Assembly (NCBI GenBank): GCA_902585365.1
Contig: CACIDF010000007.1
Location: forward strand, 1 to 35,895
Length of the DNA stretch: 35,895 nucleotides
Source: an uncultured Pelagibacteraceae bacterium
GTDB taxonomy: Bacteria > Pseudomonadota > Alphaproteobacteria > Pelagibacterales > Pelagibacteraceae
Direction of reading: 5' to 3'
A model generated the notes under the pieces. It made no database searches, was not told the DNA's origin, and saw nothing but the letters and a program-made list of their open reading frames with translations. This document shows positions 8,103 through 16,349 of this stretch, piece after piece; the first letter of the stretch is position 1, and the number at the start of each line of letters is the position of its first letter. Made by a program: the position numbers and the translations under genes.

Positions 8103-9659
8103 TTATAAAATTCTTGGTGCTATAAATACCAATAGTTCGTTTAGTTTATCTGATTTTGACGAACCTTGAAACATTTTTCCTAAAATAGGCACTTTTGAAA
8201 CCCCGGGCACAGCGTCTTTTGAATTTGCTACTTCATTTTTTTTAATTCCACCAATTACAACAATATCTCCGTCTGCTACTAACAATTTTGTTGTAATTTC
8301 CATCTTATTTATTCCAATTGAACCAGGATTTGTCCTATCCGGAGTGTCATTATTTACCTGTATTTCCATCAAAACATTTCCATCACCAATAATACTTGGT
8401 TTAATTTTTAATATTAATGCAGCATCAACAAGTTGTGGACCTGTATCACCACTACCAGGTAGCTGAATTTGTACACCTTGTTTAATTTGCGCGGTTTGGT
8501 TATCTAATGAGAAAAGTTTTGGATTTGAAATTGTTTTACTTAAGCCTTCTGTTTCTAATGCATCCAATTGAAGTTTTAATACAGCAGATCCAGTTCTTCT
8601 TAAAAGCCCAATTCCACTAGTAGCTGCTCCAACTGCATTAGATTGGAAAATATTATCTGATGCACCTCCAATAGCAGCTGTTCCAGGAGTAATAGCTCCG
8701 CCTGTACCTTCAGTTTCACCAATAGATGAAACTCCTCCAGCAGTACCACCTGCTCTTACTCTATTTCTGGTATAAGCTACTCCTAATTTAGTTCCTAAAG
8801 CACGTTCAAAGTTTGAGGTTGCTTCTACAATAAATGCTTCCATTAAAACTTGTTTAGTTCTGACATCAATTTCTCTTATTATTTTATCGACAACATCCAA
8901 ATCTTTTTCTTTGCCTCTAACAATAATTGATCTAGTAGTTTTTTCTTCTGTTACTTGAATTGGAATAAAAGCTCCACTTGATGCTGTTGATGTAAACAGT
9001 TCTGTAATAGTAGCCTTAGCTTCAGCTGGTGATATATAATAAAGTCTAAAGATTTCCGATATAATCGGTTCAACAGAATCTTCTAACTCAACTTTCTTTT
9101 TAACTGCCTGAGCCCTTGCTGATTTATAACTCTCTTGTGAAGTCAAAGTCGAAGGTGTAGCTACTCTAATTATGTTGCTACCAACATCAATATCAGCTGC
9201 GTAATTTTTAATATCTAAAAGAGCATTAAATGCCTTATCCCACGGAACATTGGTAAGTTCTGCTGTTATAGATCCTGCAACATCTTCCCCAACTAAAATA
9301 TTAATATCTCCAATCTTAGCCATTAAATTCATTGCTTCCTCATAGTCCATGTTTTGAAATTTAAAAGATACAATTTGTTTTAAGTTTGGATACTCTTCTG
9401 AAATTAAAAGGTAGTTTCTTTCTTTTACAGATGATATTTTTTTTCTTTTTACAAATTTAGTTGTATCTGCCTCAGCAGGTACAGGTCCCATTTTTGCATC
9501 TTTTTCAATTTCGGCTTTTCCAATTTTTTTGACATCTGTTTTTATTAGTGGAGTATCATGCTTGAAACCTTTAACTTTTTTTCCTGGCTGTGCACAACCA
9601 GTAATAAAAAATATTATCAATATAAAACTTAGAATTATTTTGTAATAATTGTTTTTCAT
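8103..9659 (-). CDS. pilQ: Lipoprotein secretin of the type IV pilus (PilQ/MshL-like)
   Basis: This 518-residue outer-membrane secretin carries a lipoprotein signal with lipobox ITGC (Cys22), a feature of MshL/BfpB-type secretins that may need no separate pilotin. Residues about 98-170 form the N0/STN domain (VSFKFQNMDYEEAMNLMAKIG). Residues about 205-270 form an N1 domain ending in the VRGKEKDLDVVDKIIREID motif. The secretin core follows from about 270 (KQVLMEAFIVEAT) to the C-terminus. A Gly/Ser/Ala-rich stretch at about 295-345 would be part of the gate region. It lies 3 bp after pilP in the pil operon, so the naming follows position; by domain plan it is also MshL-like. Confidence 0.9.
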   Translation of the reverse strand: MKNNYYKIILSFILIIFFITGCAQPGKKVKGFKHDTPLIKTDVKKIGKAEIEKDAKMGPVPAEADTTKFVKRKKISSVKERNYLLISEEYPNLKQIVSFKFQNMDYEEAMNLMAKIGDINILVGEDVAGSITAELTNVPWDKAFNALLDIKNYAADIDVGSNIIRVATPSTLTSQESYKSARAQAVKKKVELEDSVEPIISEIFRLYYISPAEAKATITELFTSTASSGAFIPIQVTEEKTTRSIIVRGKEKDLDVVDKIIREIDVRTKQVLMEAFIVEATSNFERALGTKLGVAYTRNRVRAGGTAGGVSSIGETEGTGGAITPGTAAIGGASDNIFQSNAVGAATSGIGLLRRTGSAVLKLQLDALETEGLSKTISNPKLFSLDNQTAQIKQGVQIQLPGSGDTGPQLVDAALILKIKPSIIGDGNVLMEIQVNNDTPDRTNPGSIGINKMEITTKLLVADGDIVVIGGIKKNEVANSKDAVPGVSKVPILGKMFQGSSKSDKLNELLVFIAPRIL

Positions 9660-9662
9660 ATT

Positions 9663-10178
9663 TTATTTATTTCTCTCTACAATCTGATTTTTAAAATTAA
9701 GGACTACTAATGAGTCCTCTCCTTCTCTTTCAAAAACAATTTCTCTAGAGTCTAATGCAATTAATCTAATTCCTGGAGATAATTCTTCAAATAAACTTAA
9801 AGTTAATATTTCTCCATTTTCATCTATCATCGAAGCAAACATGGTTTCACTACCTTCTATAACTCCAACAAGTTTATAATTAAAAACACTTAAGTTTTTT
9901 CTTTGTTCGTCTGTATCCGAAATCAATTTTATAGAACTTCCGCTACCGCCTAAAGAACCATCCCCAACAAAAGGATCATTTAAAGGTAAAGGTTCCTCTT
10001 TACCAACTTCTGATGCGATATTAGCACTTTTTAAAGCTTGATCTTTTTTTACTTTTTGATTGATCTCTTTAGCTTTTTCTACAATATTTTTTTGATCTTT
10101 GTCGTGGCTCTCAGATAGTGCTATCGAGTTAAAAAATAAAATACTAAAGAATATGAATATTATCTTAAAAAAATTCAT
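9663..10178 (-). CDS. pilP: Pilus assembly protein PilP-like
   Basis: This 171-residue exported protein has a hydrophobic signal segment at residues 4-22 with no clear lipobox cysteine, although canonical PilP is a lipoprotein. A disordered charged linker (about 25-85) is followed by a small beta-rich domain (about 90-171) with the PilP feature of short strands around FNYKLVGVIEG and MIDENGEILTLSLFEEL. PilP links the PilM-N-O inner-membrane platform to the secretin. It overlaps pilO by 14 bp and precedes the secretin gene, exactly the usual order. Family identity rests as much on position as on sequence. Confidence 0.82.
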   Translation of the reverse strand: MNFFKIIFIFFSILFFNSIALSESHDKDQKNIVEKAKEINQKVKKDQALKSANIASEVGKEEPLPLNDPFVGDGSLGGSGSSIKLISDTDEQRKNLSVFNYKLVGVIEGSETMFASMIDENGEILTLSLFEELSPGIRLIALDSREIVFEREGEDSLVVLNFKNQIVERNK

Positions 10179-10866
10179 CAGCTAAACCTACTATTGTTAA
10201 TGTTCCATTTACTTTTATCGCTCCGGTTGTATTACCTTTTACCACTTGTATAGACTCCTTGTCAAAGTTAAGCATCTTTTGGGATAGTGATAATTGCCTT
10301 TTAAATCTTATATAACCAAGAAAATTGCCAGTTATTTCAAAACTAACTGGTATCGTATAGTAAGCCATGTTTTTTGCCGATTTTTTTGCTTTTTTAGATT
10401 TTCCTTTTTTTTTTGTCTTCTTACCAGTGGCTTTAGCTATAGCAGCTTGTTTGGAAACTCCTTGAATTTTCTTTTTCTCAATTTTGGAGATAACTAAGTT
10501 GTTGGCCGCTGCAAATTCACTTAAAGTTTGATACAGACCCTCAACTTCAGCTTTTGTATGAAAAAGTGTAGAATACTGTTCATACCTTGGTCTAATTTTT
10601 TTAATTTTGCTTTTTTTCGATTTTATAGAACTTATAAATTTTTGAGTTTCCTCTTTTTTCTTGTTCATGTCATCCAATTGAGCTTTTTTCTTGTTAACTA
10701 TTGGATTTAAGACACCATAAAATATGATTAGAAAAAAAACTACTGCGCCAACAGATGTACCAATTTTAATCCATGTTTTTTTTTCAACATTTTTTAATTT
10801 TGCTTGAATATCCTCAAGTTTGATATTCTTTAAATCTATGTTTTTTAAATCTATTTTAAAGTTCAT
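10165..10866 (-). CDS. pilO: Pilus assembly protein PilO-like
   Basis: The 233-residue protein has a short cytoplasmic part, one transmembrane helix at about 34-56 (SVGAVVFFLIIFYGVLNPIV), a coiled-coil (about 58-115, rich in Lys/Glu/Gln), and a ferredoxin-like periplasmic domain (about 120-233). This is the PilO plan. A Lys-rich insertion (KATGKKTKKKGKSKKAKKS, about 146-164) inside the periplasmic domain is unusual and strongly basic. PilO pairs with PilN to form the periplasmic part of the alignment complex. It lies 2 bp after the pilM-pilN fusion and overlaps pilP. Confidence 0.85.
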   Translation of the reverse strand: MNFKIDLKNIDLKNIKLEDIQAKLKNVEKKTWIKIGTSVGAVVFFLIIFYGVLNPIVNKKKAQLDDMNKKKEETQKFISSIKSKKSKIKKIRPRYEQYSTLFHTKAEVEGLYQTLSEFAAANNLVISKIEKKKIQGVSKQAAIAKATGKKTKKKGKSKKAKKSAKNMAYYTIPVSFEITGNFLGYIRFKRQLSLSQKMLNFDKESIQVVKGNTTGAIKVNGTLTIVGLADEFF

Positions 10867-10868
10867 AA

Positions 10869-13292
10869 TTATATATTTTTAATCTTAACAAAGATTCTAA
10901 ATCCTTTCATTTGTGCTCCACCTTGGGTGGCTCTTGGTAATTTCATTGATGAAAGCGAAGCTTGGTCAATTAATTTTTGTTTACCTAAATTTTCTATAAA
11001 TTTTAAAATGTCTTGATCGCTTGCGGCTATACCTTGAATAGTTACCATGTTACGACCATCATATTCTACTTTATCAAATTTTACTCTCGTTGGTACACTT
11101 GAAGCTACTTGAGCTAAAACTCTGTAAGTCAATTCTTTATTCGATTTTAAACTGTTGCTAAGTTGCAAAGTAGTTTCCATTAATTTTAGTTCTTTTGATA
11201 CTTTTTTTAATTCAGTTTGTTTTTGAGTGTGTGTTTTTTTAACATTGGCATAATTTTTGAGTTTTTTATTATAAGAGTGAATATTCCAAAAAGATAAAGT
11301 GAATAGTATTAAATAAATACCGGCAATAACACCTGCTAGACCTTTAAAAGCAAAACCAGATAATGCCTTCATTTTTTTCTGCTGAACCATGCTCTTTCTG
11401 TCAGGAAGTAAATTTATATTTTTTGCAGCTGTTACAAATTTGTAATACCCAAAAACATCTAATTTCCTAAACGCTAGACCAATTGATGTTGTTAAATATG
11501 ATTTGTTGGGTAAATCTAAATCTTTCTCAAACTGTTGTGGAACTTTTAAACCTTCAATAGGATCGAACAAATTAAAGCCAACATTTAAAAGACTCTGTCT
11601 AAAGAACGATAAGTATTCTTCTACGTTGTCTAGATCTGAAACAACTTTAAGATTTCTTATTCTTTTTTCATATTTTGTCTCAAAATCTTGAACAGCTTGT
11701 TTTACTTGAGTAACGTACCTTCTTACTAAACCAGCTTTTTCTTCAGAGTCTTGGGAACTTTGCAGTATTTTTCTATCCTGACCTCTTAAAAAGATGTCAG
11801 TAATAATTGGATTGTTATCATAAAGTATCATCAAATAATTTTCATCAAGTCCAAATTCTAAAACAGCAGTTAAATTTGCATCTTCAGATTTATTTGAAAT
11901 TTGATTTATTTGGTCAACTGCAGATTTTAAAGCAAAACATTTTACATCAATGATCACTGGATTTAATCCAGCTGCTTTTACAATCGAAACATAATTATTT
12001 ATATCTGCTAACTTTGATGCCACAAATAAAATATCCATTGTATTATCTTTTTGATTTCTGTTAATCACTTGGTGAAAGATAGAGTAATCATCTAGATTAT
12101 CAGTTAATTGAACTAAATTTTCCCATAAAGAATTAGTTTCTATTGCTTTTTGCAACTCATCATCTTTCATCAATGGAGCAGTAACTACTCTTATAATCGC
12201 ACTTGTAACAGGTATGGATATTGCAACATTTGTGGTAACAGTTTTAGACTTTTGAATTGCAAGAACTAATTCAGCAGTTATTTTTTCTGCGTTTTCTAAA
12301 ACTGAACTTTCATCAGGTATATCTAGTTTATGTGTATAAAACTTTTCTAATACCCATTGATTAGACTTATCAGCATTTATTTGCGCAAGTCTTATGCTTT
12401 TATTACTTAATTCAACCCCAATTATTTCTTCACCCTGAATTGTTGACTTTCCAATTTTTGTTTTAAAAAAATCTAAGGCTTTAGTTAAAGCATTGTTCTT
12501 TTTTATAGTGGGAGATTTTGGAAGTTTAATTCCATCTAAGGATGGTTTTTTTAATTTAATATTTTTAAGTTTGCCAAATAAGTTTGAAAATTTTTCTTTT
12601 GTAGTTGAAGTTGTGCTTTTATTTTCTTGTTTAATATTTTCACTAGTAATATTTGATGTTTCATCAATTTTCTTTTCAACACTCTGGTTAACAATTGGTT
12701 CCGCTGTTTGTAAAGTTTCAGTTGTTTTTTGAGCTACTACTTCTTGAGTTTCATTACCAGTAGAAACTTGAGTTTCATTTTGTTTTGTTGTGTCGCTTTG
12801 AACATCGTTGTTAGATGTCGTTTGATTTTCTTGACTTTGTCTTTTTAATCTTTCGCTCTCAGCATGAATATCATCGAACCATTTTTCTAAAATTGGTATA
12901 GCCTCGTCTAAATTTTGAGTGCCAGACGAAGATATTTTCTGTTTTCCATCTATATATAGTCTTCCTACCCAATTTTTTGACTTTAGCTCACCTTTATACT
13001 TATCTTGTCTTACATATATATGTAGTCTTCCGTCTTTTTTATGGATCACTTGATGTTCTTGTTTATTATCAGACTGTTCTGGAGAAATATTAGTTGTTTC
13101 AGTAGACGTTTCGGCTGAACTTTCCTGATTTGATTGACTATTATCAGAAGAAGGTTGAATTTCTGAAGTTTGAGTCTCAGAAGTCTGATTTATATCTTTA
13201 GTTGTATCATTTTGATCAACTTCTGATTGATTATCAGTTTCTACTTTATTATCTTCCGACTTATTTATATTTTCTTTGTTATCATCATTCAT
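10869..13292 (-). CDS. PilM-PilN fusion with an added N-terminal domain
   Basis: This 807-residue protein joins parts that are normally separate. Residues 1-80 are a low-complexity Asn/Ser/Thr/Gln/Glu tail. Residues about 84-140 are a small folded segment (LHIYVRQDKYKG...NWVGRLYIDGKQKISSSGTQNLDEAI) with a three-strand-plus-helix look like AP2/integrase arm domains. A second disordered linker spans 145-270. Residues about 285-610 are an actin-like PilM domain (IIGVELSNKSIRLAQI). At 626-632 is INLLPDR, matching the INLLPWR peptide by which free PilN binds PilM, then a transmembrane helix (about 650-668), coiled coil and PilN periplasmic domain. In this protein the PilM-PilN contact is made within one chain. 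It is the first gene of the pil operon, behind the repeat region. Confidence 0.88.
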   Translation of the reverse strand: MNDDNKENINKSEDNKVETDNQSEVDQNDTTKDINQTSETQTSEIQPSSDNSQSNQESSAETSTETTNISPEQSDNKQEHQVIHKKDGRLHIYVRQDKYKGELKSKNWVGRLYIDGKQKISSSGTQNLDEAIPILEKWFDDIHAESERLKRQSQENQTTSNNDVQSDTTKQNETQVSTGNETQEVVAQKTTETLQTAEPIVNQSVEKKIDETSNITSENIKQENKSTTSTTKEKFSNLFGKLKNIKLKKPSLDGIKLPKSPTIKKNNALTKALDFFKTKIGKSTIQGEEIIGVELSNKSIRLAQINADKSNQWVLEKFYTHKLDIPDESSVLENAEKITAELVLAIQKSKTVTTNVAISIPVTSAIIRVVTAPLMKDDELQKAIETNSLWENLVQLTDNLDDYSIFHQVINRNQKDNTMDILFVASKLADINNYVSIVKAAGLNPVIIDVKCFALKSAVDQINQISNKSEDANLTAVLEFGLDENYLMILYDNNPIITDIFLRGQDRKILQSSQDSEEKAGLVRRYVTQVKQAVQDFETKYEKRIRNLKVVSDLDNVEEYLSFFRQSLLNVGFNLFDPIEGLKVPQQFEKDLDLPNKSYLTTSIGLAFRKLDVFGYYKFVTAAKNINLLPDRKSMVQQKKMKALSGFAFKGLAGVIAGIYLILFTLSFWNIHSYNKKLKNYANVKKTHTQKQTELKKVSKELKLMETTLQLSNSLKSNKELTYRVLAQVASSVPTRVKFDKVEYDGRNMVTIQGIAASDQDILKFIENLGKQKLIDQASLSSMKLPRATQGGAQMKGFRIFVKIKNI

Positions 13293-13835
13293 ATTTTAGC
13301 CTTCAGAAAAATTATTTTTTCCGAATCTCTAACACAATTTTTATAATCTCTAACACAATTTAAAAAAATGTCTAACACAAAATAAAATAATTGTAGTCCA
13401 TTTTGAGCTTTTATGAAGAAAAACAAGTAAAATCAACACTTTTTCAATATTAATGATTTTAAAAAGAAATTAAGATAATTTTATTATTTTTGTAAATCTC
13501 TAACACAATTTTTAATTTCTCTAACACAAACAGAAATTTTAAATTGTGTTAGAGTTTAAAATATTTTCTAAAATATAAAAAAGTCAATAAAATCAACAAT
13601 AATTTTAATATATCATATTAAGCATAAATTTGTGTTAGAGTTTACTTATTTTGTGTTAGAGATCACTATTTTTTTAAAATTTTTTAATATGTAATTATAA
13701 AAAAGATTATTTTATAGCTTAAGTTGTACTTTAAAAGCTAAATTTTTAGTTGCATCACCTAAAATATTTAAAAAAATAAAAAAATTCAACAAAAAATTGA
13801 AAATTTTATTTAATTTTGAGAAAAATTAATTTTTT
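13293..13835. promoter_or_regulatory. Gene-free 543-bp control region upstream of the pil operon
   Basis: No ORF of note is seen on either strand. The region is extremely A+T-rich and holds eight copies of an 11-bp element (separate entry). On the minus strand a possible promoter is TTGTTG (13594-13599) with a 16-bp spacer and TATATT (13572-13577), which would give an mRNA with an approximately 270-nt leader before the pilM-pilN start. Element copies lie on both sides of it. Confidence 0.5.
13327..13661. repeat. Eight-copy CTCTAACACAA array (5 direct, 3 inverted)
   Basis: The core TCTAACACAA occurs on the plus strand at 13328-13337, 13349-13358, 13371-13380, 13499-13508 and 13520-13529. It occurs on the minus strand at 13544-13553, 13630-13639 and 13651-13660. 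Seven copies share the longer CTCTAACACAA; the third has G at the first position. Within clusters the copies are 21, 22, 21 and 21 bp apart, i.e. two helical turns, so they face the same side of DNA. Copies 5 and 6 form an 11-bp inverted repeat around a 14-base loop. All eight lie in the pil operon control region and I saw no other copy elsewhere in the window. Confidence 0.9.
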
Positions 13836-14135
13836 TTAATTAGGATCTCCTTTTATGTCAGTAGAGAGTTCTTGATAGATCATAACTGATAGAGTTTCTA
13901 AATTTTTTAATACTCTTTCGAAATTAAAAGAAAATTCTACATTATTACAATTAAGTTCTTTGAAGTAAAATGCTTTTGCACTTCCGATTGATGGTCCTAT
14001 CTCTTGCATTAGAATATTAAGTTCATTTGTTTTTTTATCAATTACAAAATTATATCTACAAACATTTGAAGTTGCCCAAAGTAACATCGAAGATAAAAAT
14101 ATTGTAAAGAAGAACATTACTTTGGTTAAAGACAT
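13836..14135 (-). CDS. Small exported protein of unknown function
   Basis: The gene encodes 99 residues: an N-terminal hydrophobic segment (about 5-22, MFFFTIFLSSMLLWATS) that could be a signal peptide or membrane anchor, and an approximately 75-residue helical, mildly acidic remainder with two cysteines (VCRYNF and LNCNNVEF). I recognise no family. It begins 5 bp after the GAF-PP2C phosphatase gene and must be co-transcribed with it, upstream of the repeat region and the pil operon. A role in sensing or in delivering a signal to the phosphatase is possible but rests only on position. Confidence 0.62.
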   Translation of the reverse strand: MSLTKVMFFFTIFLSSMLLWATSNVCRYNFVIDKKTNELNILMQEIGPSIGSAKAFYFKELNCNNVEFSFNFERVLKNLETLSVMIYQELSTDIKGDPN

Positions 14136-14140
14136 AAATA

Positions 14141-15424
14141 TTAATTTCCATCTACAGTAACTATAGTTAAATCATCTTTTTGAATTCTTCCAGAACTTAT
14201 CAAGTCTTCAATCATTTTTTGTAATCTTTTATTATTAGGCGTAGTCTGATATTTTTTTATGTAATCTTGAAAACCTTCTTGTCCTAACATTTCACCGTTG
14301 TTATTTTTCATTTCAGTAATACCGTCTGTAAAAATGTACATTGAACTTTCTTTAAAGGAAATAGTTTGTTCTGAGAATTTAAAGTTAGGAGCAATACCTA
14401 ATGGCGGACCAGCTTCATCTATTGTTTTAAAGTTTCCATCTTTTGAAAATATTAACGGTGGTTCATGACCTGCATTTGCTAAAAGTAATTCATTTTTATT
14501 TTTGTCATACACTCCAACAATCATTGTAACAAACATACCTCTTGATGTTGTTTCGCAAATTTCATCATTTAATATTTTTAAAAGAGATGACGCTGAGAAA
14601 ATTGTTTTACTTAAACATCTGTACAGACTTGAAGCCTTTGACATTAGCAAAGACGATTTAATTCCTTTGCCAGAAACATCTGCAACTCCAAAACCAAATT
14701 TATTGTTACCTAAGTCAGAAAAATTATAAAAGTCTCCAGATACAACTTTAGCTGGGATATTTATTCCAGCAATCGGAAACTCATCATTTTTATTTTCGGA
14801 TAATAAAGTTTTTTGTATCTCGCCAACAATTTCGATTTCTTTTTGCATTCTATTCTTATCGATTAGTTCTTTTGCTGTTTTAGCATTTTTAATTGCAAGT
14901 GCTGCTGGCCCAGATAAAGTCTCTAATAATTTTCTATCATTCTCTTCAAACAATTTTGTACTTGTTTTTTTATTTAAACAATGAATAACACCAATACATT
15001 CGCCTGATACTATAAGTGGTGAGCATAATACAGAGTATGTAGTAAAATTTGTTTTATTATCTAAATCAAAATAAAACTCTGCTATTTCTCTTACATCTTT
15101 TCTTACATCCCCAACTCTAATACACTTTTTACCTAATGCTGCTCTACCCATTACACCTTGTGTTAAAGGTATCTCATAATCTTCTAAGTAAGCTTGATAC
15201 TTAGATGCAATACATTGGAACACTTGTTTTTTTTCTTCAATTAAAAATATATTGGCTGCTTGAGCATTAATTCTTTTTATGATTGTCTCTAAGGCGTTCT
15301 GTAATGTCTCTTTTAAATCTAATGAACCTGCTAACTCTTGATTCATCTGAGTTATCAAGGCAAGATCCTGTTTTGAGTTATCTTCAACCCTATTTACTTC
15401 TATTTTTTTAGCTCCAAAAATCAT
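14141..15424 (-). CDS. GAF-domain PP2C (SpoIIE/RsbU-type) serine phosphatase
   Basis: This 427-residue protein has a GAF sensor domain at about 35-180 (...ANIFLIEEKKQVFQ... to ...GECIGVIHCLNKK), a helical linker (181-207, IDKNRMQKEIEIVGEIQKTL) of the type seen in RsbU-like enzymes, and a PP2C/SpoIIE catalytic domain at about 216-427. The metal ligands are present: Asp231 (VSGDFY), Asp249 (VADVSGKG), Asp367 (FTDGIT) and Asp417/418 (KDDLTIV). Its expected substrate is the phosphorylated serine of a STAS protein such as those encoded at 4067-4647. It is cytoplasmic, with no membrane segments. It is divergent from the prepilin peptidase gene and lies just upstream of the pil operon on the same strand. 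Confidence 0.92.
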   Translation of the reverse strand: MIFGAKKIEVNRVEDNSKQDLALITQMNQELAGSLDLKETLQNALETIIKRINAQAANIFLIEEKKQVFQCIASKYQAYLEDYEIPLTQGVMGRAALGKKCIRVGDVRKDVREIAEFYFDLDNKTNFTTYSVLCSPLIVSGECIGVIHCLNKKTSTKLFEENDRKLLETLSGPAALAIKNAKTAKELIDKNRMQKEIEIVGEIQKTLLSENKNDEFPIAGINIPAKVVSGDFYNFSDLGNNKFGFGVADVSGKGIKSSLLMSKASSLYRCLSKTIFSASSLLKILNDEICETTSRGMFVTMIVGVYDKNKNELLLANAGHEPPLIFSKDGNFKTIDEAGPPLGIAPNFKFSEQTISFKESSMYIFTDGITEMKNNNGEMLGQEGFQDYIKKYQTTPNNKRLQKMIEDLISSGRIQKDDLTIVTVDGN

Positions 15425-15467
15425 AATTATATTGGCAATTTATAACTTTTTTGATAATTTTTAAATA

Positions 15468-15581
15468 ATGGAATTAATCATATATTCACCCAATTTTTAC
15501 CTACATATCCATGATGCTTTCATGTTAGTTCAATATTGCATCGATGGAATTGTAGAAATTGCAGCAAATATAAAATTATAG
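15468..15581 (+). CDS. Possible 37-aa ORF upstream of the prepilin peptidase gene
   Basis: An ATG at 15468 opens a 37-codon frame that stops at 15581, only 3 bp before the GTG start of the prepilin peptidase gene. The peptide begins MELIIYSPNFYLHIHDAF and looks like ordinary protein rather than random A+T-rich translation (it uses His, Asp, Cys, Gln, Gly). No Shine-Dalgarno site is clear. It could be a coupling leader that brings ribosomes to the weak GTG start, or chance. Confidence 0.35.
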   Translation: MELIIYSPNFYLHIHDAFMLVQYCIDGIVEIAANIKL

Positions 15582-15584
15582 TTT

Positions 15585-16349
15585 GTGTTGTTCATTTACT
15601 TTGTCGTTTTTATTTTAGGTTCGCTGTGGGGATCTTTTTGCAATGTATGCATTTATAGACTGCCTAAAAAGGAAAATATTGTAAGCGATAGATCTAAGTG
15701 TAGATCCTGTAAAAAAAAAATTAATTGGTATGACAACATTCCTTTAATTTCATATTTGGTTCTTAAAGGTAATTGCAGGTGCGGTAAAATTAAAATAGAT
15801 TTTCGTTATTTCCTTGTTGAATTAGTTACTGCTTTAGGTTTTTTAAGTATTTTCTATTTATATGGGATATCAATAACGACATTGCTATTGATTATCTTAA
15901 CAATCTTTTTTGTTATTATTTTTTTTATTGATCTAGACCATTTTATAATTCCAAATGAATTAACATTCCCTTTAATGATTATAGGTTTCTTGAAATCATT
16001 TGATCCAAATATTAATTTAAGTTTGTTTCCTAATTATTTGGACTCTTTAATCGGTGGAGTGTTCGGTTATATTTTAATTTGGGGTATTATTACTTTGTAT
16101 CTGAAAATTAGAAAGAAGGAAGGAATGGGATTAGGTGATGCGAAACTTTTAGCTGCAATTGGTTTTTGGTTTGGATGGTACTCAATTCCGTATGTAATCT
16201 TTTTATCTTCTTTAAGTGCTTTGCTAATTGCTTTACCAAGTTTAATTAATAAATCCAAAAGTTTGAGTTCACAAATACCTTTTGGTCCTTACTTAATTTT
16301 TGGAACAGTGGCACATTTAGTTGTAAGAAATTATTTAACTTTTATTTGA
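15585..16349 (+). CDS. pilD: Type IV prepilin peptidase / N-methyltransferase PilD
   Basis: This 254-residue polytopic membrane enzyme cleaves prepilin leaders and methylates the new N-terminus. The N-terminal domain includes the zinc-type cysteines C39-x2-C42 and C64-x-C66; the second pair is CxC instead of the usual CxxC. The aspartyl protease motifs follow: FFIDLDHFIIPNE with Asp116/118, and GMGLGDAKLL with Asp185. The start is GTG (15585); TTG at 15588 is an alternative. Its substrates should include both pilins encoded at 2922-3885. It is divergent from the GAF-phosphatase gene and its 3' end overlaps alaS by 8 bp on the opposite strand. Confidence 0.93.
   Translation: MLFIYFVVFILGSLWGSFCNVCIYRLPKKENIVSDRSKCRSCKKKINWYDNIPLISYLVLKGNCRCGKIKIDFRYFLVELVTALGFLSIFYLYGISITTLLLIILTIFFVIIFFIDLDHFIIPNELTFPLMIIGFLKSFDPNINLSLFPNYLDSLIGGVFGYILIWGIITLYLKIRKKEGMGLGDAKLLAAIGFWFGWYSIPYVIFLSSLSALLIALPSLINKSKSLSSQIPFGPYLIFGTVAHLVVRNYLTFI

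Noticed and set aside
13519-13554. Inverted pair of copies 5 and 6 as a terminator
   Set aside because: The stem is A+T-rich with a 14-base loop and no T-run after it, and the other copies show the same sequence without a partner, so a binding site is a better reading.
13327-13661. Repeat array as a CRISPR or as DNA-uptake sequences
   Set aside because: The unit is only 11 bp, occurs in both orientations, has no unique spacers of CRISPR length and no cas genes nearby. Uptake sequences would be spread through the genome; here all copies seen cluster in one promoter region.
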